Shown here: piece by piece, positions 44,333 through 53,322 of the stretch | Position numbering within the stretch: the first letter of the stretch is position 1 | Layout: each line of letters begins with the position of its first letter | Source of the DNA: Bin87 sp965220265 | GTDB lineage: Bacteria > Chloroflexota > Dehalococcoidia > Lucifugimonadales > UBA3495 | Direction: 5' to 3' | Length of the DNA stretch: 64,000 nucleotides | Assembly (NCBI GenBank): GCA_965220265.1 | Contig: CBDCPM010000004.1 | Location: 3,534,001-3,598,000 of the forward strand | The notes under the pieces: model-generated | What the model saw: the letters and a program-made list of their open reading frames with translations, nothing else | The model's database searches: none | Told to the model about the DNA's origin: nothing | Made by a program: the position numbers and the translations under genes

Positions 44333-46051
44333 TTAGACCAGGAAATGCAGTTGCGCCAGGCTGAGGCGTTCGGCCGGCGGCACCGTAGCGATTTCGCCGT
44401 CGACCCTCACCGTGTAGGTGTCCGGGTCGACTTCGATGACGGGCATCGCATCATTGCGGACCATCTGCCGTTTGGTGATGGTGCGGCACCCGCGCACCGG
44501 CTCGACCCGCCGGGTCAGCCCCAGGTCACGGTGGACGTCAGCGTCGTACGCCGCGCCGGAAACGAAGGTGACCGAGGTGCTGGCCACCGCCTTGCCCATG
44601 CTGCCGAACATTGGCCGGTAGAAAGACGGCTCGGCGGTGGGTATCGAACCGTTGGGATCCCCCATGACGGCCCAGCAGATCATGCCGCCCTTGATTATCA
44701 TCTTGGGTTTGGCCCCGAAGCTGCCCAGCGGCCACAGCACGATATCGGCCAGCTTGCCCGGTTCCAGCGAGCCCACCAGGTGCGATATGCCGTGGGTGAT
44801 GGCCGGGTTGATGGTCAGCTTGGCCAGGTAGCGCAGCGCGCGGAAGTTGTCGTGGTCCGGCGAGTCCTCGGGCAGCTTGCCCTTGAACTGTCGCATCTTG
44901 TCGGCGGTCTGGAACAGACGCGTGAAGTTCTCGCCGACCCGGCCCATGGCCTGCGAATCCGACGCGTACATGCTGATGACCCCCAGGTCGTGCAGCACGT
45001 CCTCCGCGGCCATGGTCTCCGGCCGGATGCGGCTCTCGGCAAAGGCCACGTCCTCGGGAACCCGCGGGCTGAGGTGGTGGCACACCATCAGCATGTCCAT
45101 GTGCTCGGTGAGCGTGTTGACGGTGTACGGACGCGTCGGGTTGGTGGACGACGGCAGCACGTTCAGTTCCGACGCGATTCGGATGATGTCCGGCGCGTGG
45201 CCGCCGCCGGCGCCCTCGGTGTGGTAGGTGTGGATCGCCCGCCCGCCGATGGCGGCGATGGTGTCCTCCACGAATCCCGCCTCGTTCAGCGTGTCGGTGT
45301 GGATCGCCACCGGCACGTCGAACCGGTCGGCCACGGCGAGGCAGCAGTCGATGGCCGCCGGCGTCGTGCCCCAGTCCTCGTGGAGCTTGAGCCCGCTGGC
45401 CCCGGCGGCGATCTGCTCTTCCAGGGGCGCGGGGTCGCTGGCGTTGCCCTTGCCCAGCAGGCCCCAGTTGACCGGCAGCGGCTCGGCGGCCTCCAGCATC
45501 CGGGCGATGTTCCACGGGCCCGGCGTGCAGGTGGTGGCGTTGGTGCCGTCGGCCGGCCCGGTGCCGCCGCCGATCATCGTGGTGATGCCGTTGGACAGCG
45601 CGTGGTGCACCTGCTGCGGCGCGATCATGTGGATGTGCGAGTCCACGCCGCCGGGGGTGGCGATGAGGTGCTCGCCGGCGATGACCTCGGTGCCCGGCCC
45701 TACCACCATTTCCGGATGCACGCCATCCATCACGCCCGGATTGCCGGATTTGCCCACCGCGACGATGCGCCCGTGGCGCACCCCGATGTCCGCCTTAACG
45801 ATGCCCAGGATCGGGTCCATGATGATGGCGTTGGTGATGACCAGGTCCAGCGCGCCGTTGCGGTTGGTTACGTCCGACGCCTGCCCCATACCGTCCCGGG
45901 CCGACTTGCCCCCGCCGAACACCAGCTCGTCGCCGTGGGTGAGCAGATCCTGCTCGACCTGGCAGACCAGGGCTGTATCGGCCAGTCGGAACCGGTCTCC
46001 CACCGTCGGGCCGTACAGGTCCACGTATTGTCGGCGACTGATTCGGGCCAT
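44333..46051 (-). CDS. ureC: Urease alpha subunit
   Basis: 572 residues, the catalytic subunit that hydrolyses urea to ammonia and carbamate. Ni ligands are visible: HIH in GGVDSHIHMIAPQQ, the carbamylated Lys in SGLKLHEDWGTTP, His in VAIHTDTLNEAGF and IHTYHTEGAGGGHAPD, and the Asp in YASDSQAMGRVGE. The mobile-flap His is in LMVCHHLSPRVPED. Full length and intact. 4 bp separate it from ureB. Confidence 0.97.
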   Translation of the reverse strand: MARISRRQYVDLYGPTVGDRFRLADTALVCQVEQDLLTHGDELVFGGGKSARDGMGQASDVTNRNGALDLVITNAIIMDPILGIVKADIGVRHGRIVAVGKSGNPGVMDGVHPEMVVGPGTEVIAGEHLIATPGGVDSHIHMIAPQQVHHALSNGITTMIGGGTGPADGTNATTCTPGPWNIARMLEAAEPLPVNWGLLGKGNASDPAPLEEQIAAGASGLKLHEDWGTTPAAIDCCLAVADRFDVPVAIHTDTLNEAGFVEDTIAAIGGRAIHTYHTEGAGGGHAPDIIRIASELNVLPSSTNPTRPYTVNTLTEHMDMLMVCHHLSPRVPEDVAFAESRIRPETMAAEDVLHDLGVISMYASDSQAMGRVGENFTRLFQTADKMRQFKGKLPEDSPDHDNFRALRYLAKLTINPAITHGISHLVGSLEPGKLADIVLWPLGSFGAKPKMIIKGGMICWAVMGDPNGSIPTAEPSFYRPMFGSMGKAVASTSVTFVSGAAYDADVHRDLGLTRRVEPVRGCRTITKRQMVRNDAMPVIEVDPDTYTVRVDGEIATVPPAERLSLAQLHFLV

Positions 46052-46055
46052 ATCT

Positions 46056-46460
46056 TTATGCCTCGTTGGTTTCCGTTGGTTTCGGCGTCTGATCCAGGAA
46101 TCCCCGCCTGGCGATTGCTTCCCGGGCTTGGGCGCGGACGACGGGAGAGTCCAGGCTGCCGTCGGTCAGGCCGTTGAGCCCGCGCACCCGCCGCGCGCCG
46201 CCGATGGTCACCAGCGTCACGTCCTTCCGGTCACCCGGCTCGAAACGCACGGCGGTGCCGGCCGGCACGTCCAGGCGCATCCCGAAGGCCGCCTCCCGGT
46301 CGAAGCGCAGCGCCCGGTTCACCTCGAAGAAGTGAAAATGGGAGCCCACCTGGATGGCCCGGTCACCGGTGTTCCAGACCGACAACGTGCGCGTCGGCCG
46401 GCCCGCGTTGATCTCAACCGGCTCGTCCGCGATGATATAGTGTTCGCTCGGGTTGCTCAT
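46056..46460 (-). CDS. ureB: Urease beta subunit
   Basis: 134 residues, a structural beta subunit separate from gamma, as in most bacteria. NAGRPTRTLSVWNTGDRAIQ, GSHFHFFEVNRALRFDREAA and GMRLDVPAGTAVRFEPGD are family signatures. The C-terminal 30 residues are longer than the shortest family members but still typical. Confidence 0.95.
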   Translation of the reverse strand: MSNPSEHYIIADEPVEINAGRPTRTLSVWNTGDRAIQVGSHFHFFEVNRALRFDREAAFGMRLDVPAGTAVRFEPGDRKDVTLVTIGGARRVRGLNGLTDGSLDSPVVRAQAREAIARRGFLDQTPKPTETNEA

Positions 46461-46477
46461 GCCTGTCCTGGTTGCAT

Positions 46478-46780
46478 CTACACGATGGGGTCGTGTACGG
46501 ACACCAGCTTGGTGCCGTCGGGGAAGGTGGCTTCCACCTGTACCAGGTCAACCAGTTCCGGCACCCCTTCCATCACTTCCTCCCGGCGCAGAACCTGGCG
46601 GCCCAGTTCCATCACCTCGGCGACGGTCCTGCCGTCCCGCGCTCCCTCCAGGATCGACTCGGTGATCAGGGCCACCGATTCGGGAACGTTGAGCTTCAGC
46701 CCGCGACCCTGGCGTTTTCGGGCCAGGTCGGCGGCGACGTAGATCAGCAGCTTCTCCGATTCGCGCGGGGTCAGCATCAT
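46478..46780 (-). CDS. ureA: Urease gamma subunit
   Basis: 100 residues. LTPRESEKLLIYVAADLARK, GLKLNVPESVALITESILEG and VEATFPDGTKLVSVHDPI are the standard UreA motifs. First of the urease genes, 18 bp after glnA. Confidence 0.96.
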   Translation of the reverse strand: MMLTPRESEKLLIYVAADLARKRQGRGLKLNVPESVALITESILEGARDGRTVAEVMELGRQVLRREEVMEGVPELVDLVQVEATFPDGTKLVSVHDPIV

Positions 46781-46798
46781 AACGGGTTGCCTCCGGCC

Positions 46799-48136
46799 TT
46801 ACAGCGTGGAGAGGTAGCGGGAGACCTCGTAGTCGGTGACCTCCGACCGGTACTCGTCCCACTCCAGCTTCTTGTTCTCGATCAGGCTGTTGAACACGTG
46901 GTCGCCGAGAGCCTCGTAGAGCAGTTCGCTGGTCTCGGCCAGGTTGATGGCCTCCCCCAGGCTGGACGGCAGGGTGCGGATCCCCAGGGACTGCCGGCGC
47001 TGGGGCGACATCTCCTGCACGTTGCCCACCACGGGAGCCGGAACCTGGTACTGCTCCTCGATGCCCTTGAGCCCCGCGGCCAGCATGGCGCTGAACGCCA
47101 GGTAGGGGTTGCACGCCGGGTCGGGAGACCGGTACTCGATGCGGATGGACGCTTCCTCCCCGCGCTCGTAGCTGGGCACGCGAATCAGATCGGAACGGTT
47201 CACGTGGGTCCAGGAGACGTACACCGGCGCCTCGTAACCCGGGATCAGCCGCTTGTAGGAGTTGACCCACTGGTTGGTCACCAGGGTTATCTCCGGCGCG
47301 TGGGCGATCAGCCCCGCGATGAATTGCTTGCCCAGCGTCGACAGGTACTGCTCGTCGTCCGCGTCGTAGAACCGGTTGGCCTCGCCGGCGAAGAGGGACT
47401 GGTGTAGATGCAGACCCGAGCCATTGATGCGCGAAACCGGTTTCGGCATGAACGTGGCGTACACGTTCTGCAGCTGTGCCAGCTCCTTGATCACCAGCTT
47501 GGCCGTCATCAGGTTGTCGGCCATGGTGAGGGCGTCGGTGTACTCCAGGTCAATCTCGTGCTGGCTGGGCGCGCCTTCGTGGTGGGAATACTTCACCGGT
47601 ATGCCCATCTCCGCGAGGTTGAGCACGGTCTCCCGCCGCAGATCGGAGGCGGGGTAGCTGGAAAGCTGGTCAAAGTACCCGTCGTGGTCCAGCAGCTCCG
47701 GTGTCACCGCATTCTTCAGGTAGAAGAATTCCAGCTCGGCCCCGACGTTATAGGTGAACCCCATCTCGGCCGCCCTGTCCAGGTTCCGCCTCAGAACCTG
47801 GCGCGGGTCGCCGGGGAAGGTCTGGCCCCGGGGCTGGCGGATGTCGCAGAACATCCGGGCCACGGCGTTCTGGCGCGGACGCCAGGGCAGCAGGTTGAAG
47901 GTGGACGGGTCGGGGTGGGCCCGCATGTCGCTCTCGTGGTGCCTGGCGAACCCGTCGATGGCCGAGCCGTCAAAGCCCACGCCCCGCTCCAGCGCATCCT
48001 CCAGGTCGTCGGCGGTGACCGCGAAACCCTTCAGTTTGCCGAGAATGTCGGTGAACCACAGGCGGATGAACTTGACGTCGTTTTCCCGCGCGGTACGCAG
48101 CACGAAATCCCTGGCGGTGGCTGTCTCAGTTGTCAT
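46799..48136 (-). CDS. glnA: Glutamine synthetase, type I
   Basis: 445 residues. Catalyses glutamate + NH4+ + ATP to glutamine. Seen: the N-terminal beta-grasp (DVKFIRLWFTDILGKLKGFA), DGSAIDGFARHHESDM, metal Glu residues in YNVGAELEFFYLK and HHEGAPSQHEIDLEYTDAL, NGSGLHLHQSLFAG and YERGEEASIRIEYRSPD. The adenylylation loop with its Tyr (NLYxLPPEE) of enterobacterial enzymes is absent, as in GSI-alpha types, so control is probably not by GlnE. Its position between the urea transporter and urease means the ammonia released is assimilated by a co-expressed enzyme. Confidence 0.94.
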   Translation of the reverse strand: MTTETATARDFVLRTARENDVKFIRLWFTDILGKLKGFAVTADDLEDALERGVGFDGSAIDGFARHHESDMRAHPDPSTFNLLPWRPRQNAVARMFCDIRQPRGQTFPGDPRQVLRRNLDRAAEMGFTYNVGAELEFFYLKNAVTPELLDHDGYFDQLSSYPASDLRRETVLNLAEMGIPVKYSHHEGAPSQHEIDLEYTDALTMADNLMTAKLVIKELAQLQNVYATFMPKPVSRINGSGLHLHQSLFAGEANRFYDADDEQYLSTLGKQFIAGLIAHAPEITLVTNQWVNSYKRLIPGYEAPVYVSWTHVNRSDLIRVPSYERGEEASIRIEYRSPDPACNPYLAFSAMLAAGLKGIEEQYQVPAPVVGNVQEMSPQRRQSLGIRTLPSSLGEAINLAETSELLYEALGDHVFNSLIENKKLEWDEYRSEVTDYEVSRYLSTL

Positions 48137-48170
48137 GGCTATTCCTCACGTTCGCGTTTTATGCCGGGAC

Positions 48171-48899
48171 CTACACCGCCACGTACTCCCGGACCAGGTT
48201 GTGGTCCAGGTCCCGGGCGGCGCCTTCCAGGACGATTGCTCCCTTTTCCATCACGTAGCAGTAGTCGGCGATGCCCAGGGCAAAGTCCAGGAACTGCTCG
48301 ACCAGCAATATCGTCGTCTCGTTCTGCTCCCGCAGCCGGTGCAGCAACTCCTCGATCTCCTGGACTATGGACGGCTGTATCCCCTCGGTGGGCTCGTCCA
48401 GCAGCAGCAGGGATGGCTCACGGACCAGGGCCCGGGCCAGCGCCAGCTGCTGCTGCTGCCCGCCGCTGAGCGTGCCGGCGACCTTCTTCGTGTAGGTCTT
48501 CAACGCCGGGAACAGGCCATACATCCTTTCAATCGCTTCCGGACGCCCCTTCTTACCGGCGAAGGCCTCCAGGCCCATCAGCAGGTTCTCGTGCACCGTC
48601 AGGTAGGGGAAGATGTGCCGGCCCTGCGGCACGTAGCCGAACCCGGCCTTGGCTCGCTTGTGCGGCGCCCACCGGGTCATATCCGACTGCCCGAACCGGA
48701 TCTGGCCGGCGCGGGGGTTCAGCAGGCCCATGATCGCCTTGAGCAGCGTGGTCTTGCCCACGCCGTTGCGGCCCATGAGGCAGACCACCTGCCCCTCCGG
48801 CACGTCCAATGCCACGTCGGTCAGCACCAGGCTCTGCCCGTAGCCCACGGACAGGCCCTTGATGGTCAGGAATGGTTCGGGTTGGCGGAACATGGCCAT
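48171..48899 (-). CDS. urtE: Urea ABC transporter ATPase UrtE
   Basis: 242 residues. Walker A GRNGVGKTT, Q-loop YVPQGRHIFP, signature LSGGQQQQLALARAL, Walker B LLLLDEPTEG, H-loop ETTILLVEQF. The 'GRNGVGKTTLLK' and 'EGIQPSIV' forms are characteristic of UrtE against LivF. The second ATPase of the urea importer. Confidence 0.94.
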   Translation of the reverse strand: MAMFRQPEPFLTIKGLSVGYGQSLVLTDVALDVPEGQVVCLMGRNGVGKTTLLKAIMGLLNPRAGQIRFGQSDMTRWAPHKRAKAGFGYVPQGRHIFPYLTVHENLLMGLEAFAGKKGRPEAIERMYGLFPALKTYTKKVAGTLSGGQQQQLALARALVREPSLLLLDEPTEGIQPSIVQEIEELLHRLREQNETTILLVEQFLDFALGIADYCYVMEKGAIVLEGAARDLDHNLVREYVAV

Positions 48900-48918
48900 G
48901 ATAATCTGTCAGCGATGA

Positions 48919-49791
48919 TCAGTCCGCGGCGACCGGCGCGGCGTGTTCGGCCTCGCGCCGCCCGTTGAGCCGGCCGGCCTGCGGACGCTGCGACCGGCTG
49001 TTGCCCAGGTACGCGCGGACCACCTCCGGGTCCTGCTGCACGTCTTCCATCGTGCCCTCGCTGAGCACCTTGCCCAGGTGCAGCACGGTGACCGTCTGGG
49101 CGAACTGCCGTACGAAGTCCATATCGTGCTCCACCACCAGCACCGACCGCTCCCCGCCGATGGACTGCAGCAACTCGCCGGTGCGGTCGCGTTCCCGGCG
49201 GGTCATGCCGGCCACCGGCTCGTCCAGCAGCAGCAGCTTCGGCTCCTGCACCAGCAGCATGCCGATTTCCAGCCACTGCTTCTCGCCGTGGGACAGGCCG
49301 CCGGCGACGTCCTGCGCCCGGCGCTGGAGGCCGACTTCCTCCAGAGTGCTCATGATCCGGTCGCCGTCGCCGCGCCGCAGCTTGCGCAGCAGCCCCGTGA
49401 TCCGGCTGCGGAACCCCAGGGTCACCTCCAGGTTCTGGTACACGGTCAAGCTGGAGAAAATGGCCGGCGTCTGGAACTTGCGGCCCACTCCCAGTCGCAC
49501 CAGCTGGTACTCCTGCCTACGGCTCAAATCGGTGGCGCCGTCGAAGATGATGCGCCCGCGGGTGGGCTTGGACTTGCCCGTGATCACGTCGATCAGCGTC
49601 GTCTTGCCCGCGCCGTTGGGGCCGATGAGGAACCGCATCTCCCCGTAGCCGATGGCGAAATTCAGCTCGTCCAGCACGGTGAAGCCGTCGAAGCTCACCG
49701 TCAGGTTCTCCACGGACAGGATGGGCTGGCTCAGGTCCGGCGACGGGCGGGAGCCGTTCCGGGAGGCTGGGTTGTTTGGACGTTCAATCAT
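48919..49791 (-). CDS. urtD: Urea ABC transporter ATPase UrtD
   Basis: 290 residues starting at the ATG at 49791 (MIERPNNPASRNGS), which overlaps the urtC stop by 4 bp (ATGA). Open frame continues far upstream but that part is antiparallel to urtC coding in another frame and is not real. Walker A GPNGAGKTT, signature LSHGEKQWLEIGMLL, Walker B LLLLDEPVAGMTRRERDRT, H-loop LVVEHDMDFVRQFA. The 'LSHGEKQWLEIGM' signature is diagnostic of UrtD. Confidence 0.94.
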   Translation of the reverse strand: MIERPNNPASRNGSRPSPDLSQPILSVENLTVSFDGFTVLDELNFAIGYGEMRFLIGPNGAGKTTLIDVITGKSKPTRGRIIFDGATDLSRRQEYQLVRLGVGRKFQTPAIFSSLTVYQNLEVTLGFRSRITGLLRKLRRGDGDRIMSTLEEVGLQRRAQDVAGGLSHGEKQWLEIGMLLVQEPKLLLLDEPVAGMTRRERDRTGELLQSIGGERSVLVVEHDMDFVRQFAQTVTVLHLGKVLSEGTMEDVQQDPEVVRAYLGNSRSQRPQAGRLNGRREAEHAAPVAAD

Positions 49792-50930
49792 CGCGTTGCT
49801 CCGGGAATCAGGCGGCTGATCGCCCCGCGAACCTGCTCGCGTGACAGCCACCACGGACGCCGCCAGCCCTCGCCGCGCAGCAGCCCCATGATACCCGACG
49901 GGAACAGCAGCACCGCCCCGATGAACAGCAGGCCCAGGAAGTATTGCCACACCGCCGGGAACGACTCGCTGAGGCCGCTCTTGGCCCCGTTGACGACTAC
50001 CGCGCCGATGACTGCTCCCAGCAGCGCTCCGCGTCCGCCCACGGCCACCCAGATGGCGATCTCGATGGACGGGACGATGCCCATCATGGTCGGCGAGATG
50101 ATGCCCACCTGCGGCGTGAACAGCGCGCCGGCCACGCCGGCGATGCCGGCCGACAGCGAGAACACCAGCGTCTTCAGCACCGCCGGGTCGTAGCCGGAGA
50201 ACCGCACGCGGTTCTCGTCGTCGCGCATGGCCACCAGCAGGCGGCCCAGCCGCGACGAGATCAGCCACCAGCACAGCAGGTAGGCGGCGGTCAGCGCGGC
50301 CACGCTGGCGTAGTACAGAATCAACTGCATGGACGGCGCGTTCAGCGGGTAGCCGAATATGCTGGTGTAGTTGGTGATCCCGTTGGTGCCGCCGGTGTAG
50401 GCCTGCTGCCCGATGAACAGGATGCTGACGATCAGCGCCAGCGCCTGGGTGATCAGCGCAAAGTACACTCCGGTGATGCGGCTGCGGAACACTAGGTACC
50501 CCAGGGCGCCGGCCAGTACCGCCGGCACGACGAAGGTCATGGGTATGGCGAACCAGGCGTACTTGAACGGCGCCCAGAAGAAGGGCAACTCCGTCAACCC
50601 GCTCCAGAACATGAAGTCGGGCAGCTTGCCGCCGGCCGATTCCAGCTTCAGGTACATGGCCATGGCGTACCCGCCCAGGCCGAAGAACACGCCGTGCCCC
50701 AGGCTGAGCATCCCGGCGTAACCCCAGATCAGGTTCAGCGACACCGCCAGCATGGCAAAGGTCAGGAACTTGCCCAGCAGCGCGACGCGGAAATCGGACA
50801 GCACCGTCGGGGCGACCAGCAGCACCACCAGCATGATGGCCGGCGCGATCCATGAACCGATGCGGTCGTGCACCCGCACCGGCGCGGAGGCGTTCCGCAC
50901 CACGGTCATGATCGATGACATCGTCGTCAC
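49788..50930 (-). CDS. urtC: Urea ABC transporter permease UrtC
   Basis: 380 residues, about ten hydrophobic segments. Hallmarks of the branched-chain/urea permease family: LNLIWGYAGMLSLGHGVFFG and RDDENRVRFSGYDPAVLKTL. The start at 50930 or the ATG at 50918 (MSSIM) are both possible. 6 bp after urtB. Confidence 0.93.
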   Translation of the reverse strand: MTTMSSIMTVVRNASAPVRVHDRIGSWIAPAIMLVVLLVAPTVLSDFRVALLGKFLTFAMLAVSLNLIWGYAGMLSLGHGVFFGLGGYAMAMYLKLESAGGKLPDFMFWSGLTELPFFWAPFKYAWFAIPMTFVVPAVLAGALGYLVFRSRITGVYFALITQALALIVSILFIGQQAYTGGTNGITNYTSIFGYPLNAPSMQLILYYASVAALTAAYLLCWWLISSRLGRLLVAMRDDENRVRFSGYDPAVLKTLVFSLSAGIAGVAGALFTPQVGIISPTMMGIVPSIEIAIWVAVGGRGALLGAVIGAVVVNGAKSGLSESFPAVWQYFLGLLFIGAVLLFPSGIMGLLRGEGWRRPWWLSREQVRGAISRLIPGATR

Positions 50931-50936
50931 GTCCGC

Positions 50937-51833
50937 CTACCGTCCCTTGGCCCGCATCAGGCCGGCGGGACGCCACTGCAGGAACAGGATCACCATGGCG
51001 AATACCAGCACCTTGCCCACCACGGCCGTCGTGCCGAACTCCAGCATGGTGTTCAGCATCCCGATGATCAGCGCCGCCAGGATGGTGCCCGGCACCTGCC
51101 CCAGCCCGCCCAGGATCACCACGATGAAGGCGTCCACCACGTAGAACGTGCCCAGCGACGGCCCGATGGGGCCGATCAGCGTCAGCGCGCACCCGGCCAC
51201 GCCGGCCAGACCCGAACCCAGCGCGAAGGTGAAGCTGTCCACCCGCCGCGTGGACACGCCCAGGCTCGCCGCCATTTCCCGGTTCTGCATCACGCCCCGC
51301 ATCCGGCGGCCTTCGCTGGAACGGTACATGTACCAGTAGAGCCCGCCGATGCACACGGTGACCAGGGCGAGGATGAAGACGCGTTTAATGGGCAATACCA
51401 GGTCGGCCGTGACCGTGAGCGCGGTGCCCAGCCAGGGCGGCGCCACCACCTGCACGTTGGGCGCGCCGAATATCGACCGAGCCAGTTGCTGCAGGAACAG
51501 GCCGACGCCCCAGGTCGCCAGCAGCGTGTCCAGGGGGCGGCGGTAGAGGAAACGGATCAGCGCGTTCTCCACCACGTACCCCGCCGCTCCGGCGACCACG
51601 AAGGACGCAGGAATGGCGATCAGGAACGTGATCCCCGATTGGGCATCACCGGTGAAGCTGAGCGCCGCCTGCTGCAACGCGTACGTGGTGTACGCCCCGA
51701 TCATGATGAACTCGCCGTGCGCCAGGTTGATGACGTTCATCAACCCGAAGGACAGCGCCAGTCCCAGTGCGATCAGCAGCAGGATTGAGCTCAGGCTGAG
51801 CCCGTTGAACAGTTGTAGAGCCCAAACTTCCAT
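50937..51833 (-). CDS. urtB: Urea ABC transporter permease UrtB
   Basis: 298 residues, about eight membrane segments. FGLMNVINLAHGEFIMIGAY and SSEGRRMRGVMQNREMAASL are family signatures. The first gene after the repeat that separates it from urtA. Confidence 0.93.
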   Translation of the reverse strand: MEVWALQLFNGLSLSSILLLIALGLALSFGLMNVINLAHGEFIMIGAYTTYALQQAALSFTGDAQSGITFLIAIPASFVVAGAAGYVVENALIRFLYRRPLDTLLATWGVGLFLQQLARSIFGAPNVQVVAPPWLGTALTVTADLVLPIKRVFILALVTVCIGGLYWYMYRSSEGRRMRGVMQNREMAASLGVSTRRVDSFTFALGSGLAGVAGCALTLIGPIGPSLGTFYVVDAFIVVILGGLGQVPGTILAALIIGMLNTMLEFGTTAVVGKVLVFAMVILFLQWRPAGLMRAKGR

Positions 51834-51897
51834 ATCGTGGCCATAAAGGAGTTTGAGGAGGCGGAGGCGCGGATGTCATCCGCACCTATGGGTTGTT

Positions 51898-52008
51898 GTC
51901 AGAAGCAGGATTTACAGGATTTCGGGATTGACAGGATTGCAGTCATCCGGTGGCGGAGAACACCCAATCCCGTAAATCCTTCAATCCGGCAAATCCTGCT
52001 TCTGACAG
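51898..52008. repeat. Long imperfect inverted repeat between urtA and urtB
   Basis: Left arm GTCAGAAGCAGGATTTACAG and right arm GCAAATCCTGCTTCTGACAG are nearly perfect complements, extended by GGGATTGACAGGATT / AATCCCGTAAATCCT. The same 'CAGAAGCAGGATTTACAGGATT' word is common in many bacterial phyla as a dispersed repeat. In the urea operon it sits just 6 bp after the urtA stop, where an RNA hairpin could protect or attenuate. Confidence 0.8.
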
Positions 52009-52014
52009 TTGAGG

Positions 52015-53322
52015 CTACTGGGCCAGCTCCCGGAGGCCGGCGGCCCATTCGTAGCTGTCCAGGTAGGGGTCCGGGACCACGGGCGAGCCGGAGTTCCAGA
52101 TCTCGTCGATCTGCCCGTCGTCGCGCACCGTGCCGATGCGGACGGTCTTGGACACGTGCTGGTTCTCGTTGTGGATGGTCACCATACCGCCCGGAGCGGC
52201 GAACTGGATGCCCTTGGCGGCTTCCTTGACCGCGGCCACGTCGGTGGACCCGGCCTTCTCAACGGCCGCCTTCCACAGGTACACGCCGAAGTAACCCGCC
52301 TCGATGGGGTCGTCGGTCACGCGGTTCTCGCCGTACTTGGACTTGAACGCGCTGACGAACTTCACGTTTTCCGGCGTGTCGGTGGTCTGGAAGTAGTTCC
52401 ACGCCACCAGGTGGCCGGCGATGTTCTCCGCACCGATGCCGGTGATCTCCTCCTCGGCTACGCTCACCGAGATGGTCGGCAGTTCCTCGGCCGTGATGCC
52501 GGCGTCCTTCAGCTGCTTGAAGAAGGCAACGTTGGAGTCGCCGTTCAGCGTGTTGAACACCACGTCCGGGTCGGCGGCCTTGATCTTCGTGATCACGGTG
52601 CTGTATTCGGTGTGGCCCAGCGGGGTGTACTCCTCGCCCACGGCCTCCAGGCCGGCGGCGGCCAGCTGCTTGTTGATGATCAGGTTCGACGTGCGCGGGA
52701 ACACGTAGTCTGAGCCCAGCAGGTAGAACTTGGTCTTGCCCTCTTGCAGCAGGTACTCAATGGCCGGCACGATCTGCTGGTTGGTCGTCGCGCCCGTGTA
52801 GAAGATGTTGGGCGACGTCTCCAGCCCCTCGTACTGCACCGGGTAGAACAGCAGCCCGTTGTTGGCCTCGAACACCGGCAGCATCGCCTTTCGGCTGGCG
52901 CTGGTCCATCCGCCGAACACCACGTCTACTTCGTCTTCCTGGAGCAGCTTGCGCGCCTTTTCAGCAAACGTCGGCCAGTCGGAAGCGCCGTCTTCGATGA
53001 CCACTTCCAGCTGCTTGCTCATCACACCGCCGCTGGCGTTGATTTCCTCGATGGCCAGCAATTCGGCGTCGTGCACGGCGGTCTCGCTGATCGACATCGT
53101 GCCGGACAGGGAATGAAGGATGCCCACCTTGATCGTTTCGGACTCGGCAACGGCGGGCGCGGTTGACGGAGCTGCGGCTTCCTGGGCGACTGGCGCGGCG
53201 GTCGGCGCCGGAGGAGGCTCGGATCCGCAGGCGGCCAGCGTAAGAGACATCAAAACGGCGACCGCTCCAAAAAGAGCGAACCGCATCAGTACAGGCAATT
53301 TGGCTAAACGGGTGAGAGACAT
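52015..53322 (-). CDS. urtA: Urea ABC transporter substrate-binding lipoprotein UrtA
   Basis: 435 residues. A lipoprotein signal: VAVLMSLTLAACGSE, with Cys at the LAAC lipobox and a Pro/Ala-rich spacer. The Peripla_BP_5/UrtA fold is shown by VGILHSLSGTMSISETAVHD, NASGGVMSKQLEVVIEDGAS, YPVQYEGLETSPNIFYTGAT and GGMVTIHNENQHVSKTVRIG. First gene of the operon; the promoter must lie in 53323-53500. Confidence 0.95.
   Translation of the reverse strand: MSLTRLAKLPVLMRFALFGAVAVLMSLTLAACGSEPPPAPTAAPVAQEAAAPSTAPAVAESETIKVGILHSLSGTMSISETAVHDAELLAIEEINASGGVMSKQLEVVIEDGASDWPTFAEKARKLLQEDEVDVVFGGWTSASRKAMLPVFEANNGLLFYPVQYEGLETSPNIFYTGATTNQQIVPAIEYLLQEGKTKFYLLGSDYVFPRTSNLIINKQLAAAGLEAVGEEYTPLGHTEYSTVITKIKAADPDVVFNTLNGDSNVAFFKQLKDAGITAEELPTISVSVAEEEITGIGAENIAGHLVAWNYFQTTDTPENVKFVSAFKSKYGENRVTDDPIEAGYFGVYLWKAAVEKAGSTDVAAVKEAAKGIQFAAPGGMVTIHNENQHVSKTVRIGTVRDDGQIDEIWNSGSPVVPDPYLDSYEWAAGLRELAQ

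Noticed and set aside
44009..46177. A 722-codon plus-strand ORF
   Set aside because: Antisense to ureF/ureC; Arg/His/Gly/Val-rich shadow of GC-rich coding sequence with no recognisable domain. Similar shadows at 46472-47407, 47408-48469 and 48943-50193 were also dropped.
49792..51354. Long N-terminal extension of the urtD frame (811 codons in all)
   Set aside because: This part is a wrong-frame reading of urtC and urtB; urtD starts at the ATG at 49791 in a 4-bp overlap with urtC.
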